From Candidatus Lindowiibacteriota bacterium (GTDB lineage Bacteria > Lindowbacteria > 2-12-FULL-62-27): a stretch of 7,188 bases of DNA. Below are positions 6,487 to 7,188 of the stretch, in pieces. The position numbers and the translations under genes are program-made. The notes beneath the pieces are model-generated. The model did not search any database, had not been told where the DNA came from, and worked only from the letters and a program-made list of their open reading frames with translations. The stretch lies in the NCBI GenBank assembly GCA_023249255.1, contig JAHFCY010000171.1, forward strand, positions 1-7,188. Reading direction: 5' to 3'. How positions within the stretch are numbered: position 1 is the first letter of the stretch; each line of letters opens with the position of its first letter.

Positions 6487-7188
6487 CGGGCTCTCGCCAG
6501 GACGCCCCACGAGAATACGTCCTTTTTCATGAGGGGATCCAACAGAAACGACAGAAGGTACAGCGCGTGAAAAATCGGCAGTGTGAGGGGCACGGCCCAT
6601 ATCCATCGGATGCGTTTGGGGAGAAAAAAGCCGAGTTTGTAGATGAGGTTGAACAGTTTTTCTCCGGCGCGCATGCAGATGAACGAGAACAATCCTCCGA
6701 TGGGCCGGATGTCAGAGACGTCGAATCCGGATTTATCCAGAAGATACCGCAGGCCGTGGTGGGTGAATCGATAATAGTCATGGGGTTCGTAGTGGAGCGA
6801 CCACAACATCGGGGCGGTCAGATAGAGCACGCTGCCGGGTTTCAGAACCCGCCGAATTTCCGAGAGTGCCTTTGCCGGTTCCGGCACATGCTCGATCACC
6901 TCCGTGCAGATGGCTGCGGAGAAAGAGGCGTTTTGGAAGGGCAACCCCAGAGCGGAGGCGGCGACATCGGGGAGAGTTGCCGGATTGATATCGATTGTGG
7001 TCACGCGCCCATCCGGCATCCATCGGCGAAACGGCGCGGCGCCCGCGCCAATGTCGAGCACCGGCGTCTGGAGGAGTCCTGCCGCCCGGCGAAAGTGCCG
7101 CGCGAAAAGACGTTTGCCGATGTAAAACTTGTAGAAATTCAGATTCACAAATGATTCCGGCAAAGCCGCAGGATGATGTCCGTGGCGG
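6483..7188 (-). CDS. Class I SAM-dependent methyltransferase (type 11), start uncertain or off window
   Basis: The product is a SAM-dependent methyltransferase. Counting from a possible TTG start at 7163 (226 residues), motif I is VLDIGAGAAPF (35-45), the ribose-binding acidic strand end is TTIDIN (55-60), and motif III/post-I is CTEVIEHVPEPAKAL (86-100). Then come VLKPGSVLYLTAPM (106-119) and a HDYYRFTHHGL segment (128-138), seen in methyltransferases of surface-glycan clusters. The C-terminal part has hydrophobic stretches (about 154-162 and 186-209) suggesting contact with the membrane or a lipid-linked acceptor. The frame stays open from 7163 to the window edge without a stop, and no Shine-Dalgarno site precedes the TTG or a GTG at 7148, so the real start probably lies outside. 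It is the first visible gene of the coupled series and ends in ATGA with the GT4 gene. It may methylate a sugar; the target is unknown. Confidence 0.88.
   Translation of the reverse strand, partial: RHGHHPAALPESFVNLNFYKFYIGKRLFARHFRRAAGLLQTPVLDIGAGAAPFRRWMPDGRVTTIDINPATLPDVAASALGLPFQNASFSAAICTEVIEHVPEPAKALSEIRRVLKPGSVLYLTAPMLWSLHYEPHDYYRFTHHGLRYLLDKSGFDVSDIRPIGGLFSFICMRAGEKLFNLIYKLGFFLPKRIRWIWAVPLTLPIFHALYLLSFLLDPLMKKDVFSWGVLARAR

Noticed and set aside
6487-6606. Possible 40-residue N-terminal extension of the GT4 protein
   Set aside because: The extension falls wholly inside the methyltransferase gene, while the start at 6486 gives the normal GT4 N-terminus and an ATGA overlap.
5842-7154. 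Two long plus-strand open frames (5842-6570 and 6567-7154), end to end
   Set aside because: They lie antisense to the GT4 and methyltransferase genes, whose motifs are unambiguous. Their products show no recognisable domain and have compositions typical of antisense translation of GC-rich codons.

Overview
The window looks like a chromosomal cell-envelope glycan locus from a Gram-negative (diderm) bacterium of moderately high GC content. The diderm call rests on an OmpA-family peptidoglycan-binding protein and two heptosyltransferase-type (GT9) glycosyltransferases. Nothing in the sequence fixes the phylum. I see no tRNA, rRNA, insertion sequence, CRISPR array or phage gene.

Layout, left to right. 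Positions 1-555 (+) hold the 3' end of a gene whose product resembles the C-terminal part of an SGNH/GDSL-type hydrolase. It converges on everything else, which is all on the minus strand. In transcription order (right to left) the minus-strand genes are a class I SAM methyltransferase (7188 to 6483, running off the right edge), a GT4 glycosyltransferase (6486-5386), two GT9 glycosyltransferases (5389-4229 and 4232-3126), an asparagine-synthase-type amidotransferase (3124-1229), and, after a 76-base gap, a small secreted OmpA/thrombospondin-type-3 protein (1152-577).

The first five minus-strand genes are very tightly packed. Three junctions are 4-base ATGA stop/start overlaps and the fourth is TGA-C-ATG, so they almost certainly form one translationally coupled operon. 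The OmpA gene has its own near-perfect Shine-Dalgarno sequence and may be either the last gene of this operon or a separate unit.

A plausible joint role is building and decorating a surface polysaccharide or lipopolysaccharide. The three glycosyltransferases would add sugars, and the methyltransferase and the glutamine-dependent amidotransferase would modify sugars or other acceptors. This is inferred from families and context; no substrate can be read from the sequence. I found no clear evidence for a wholly new system. The most unusual point is that one GT9 enzyme lacks the histidine of the family's DTGxxH motif while its tandem neighbour keeps it.
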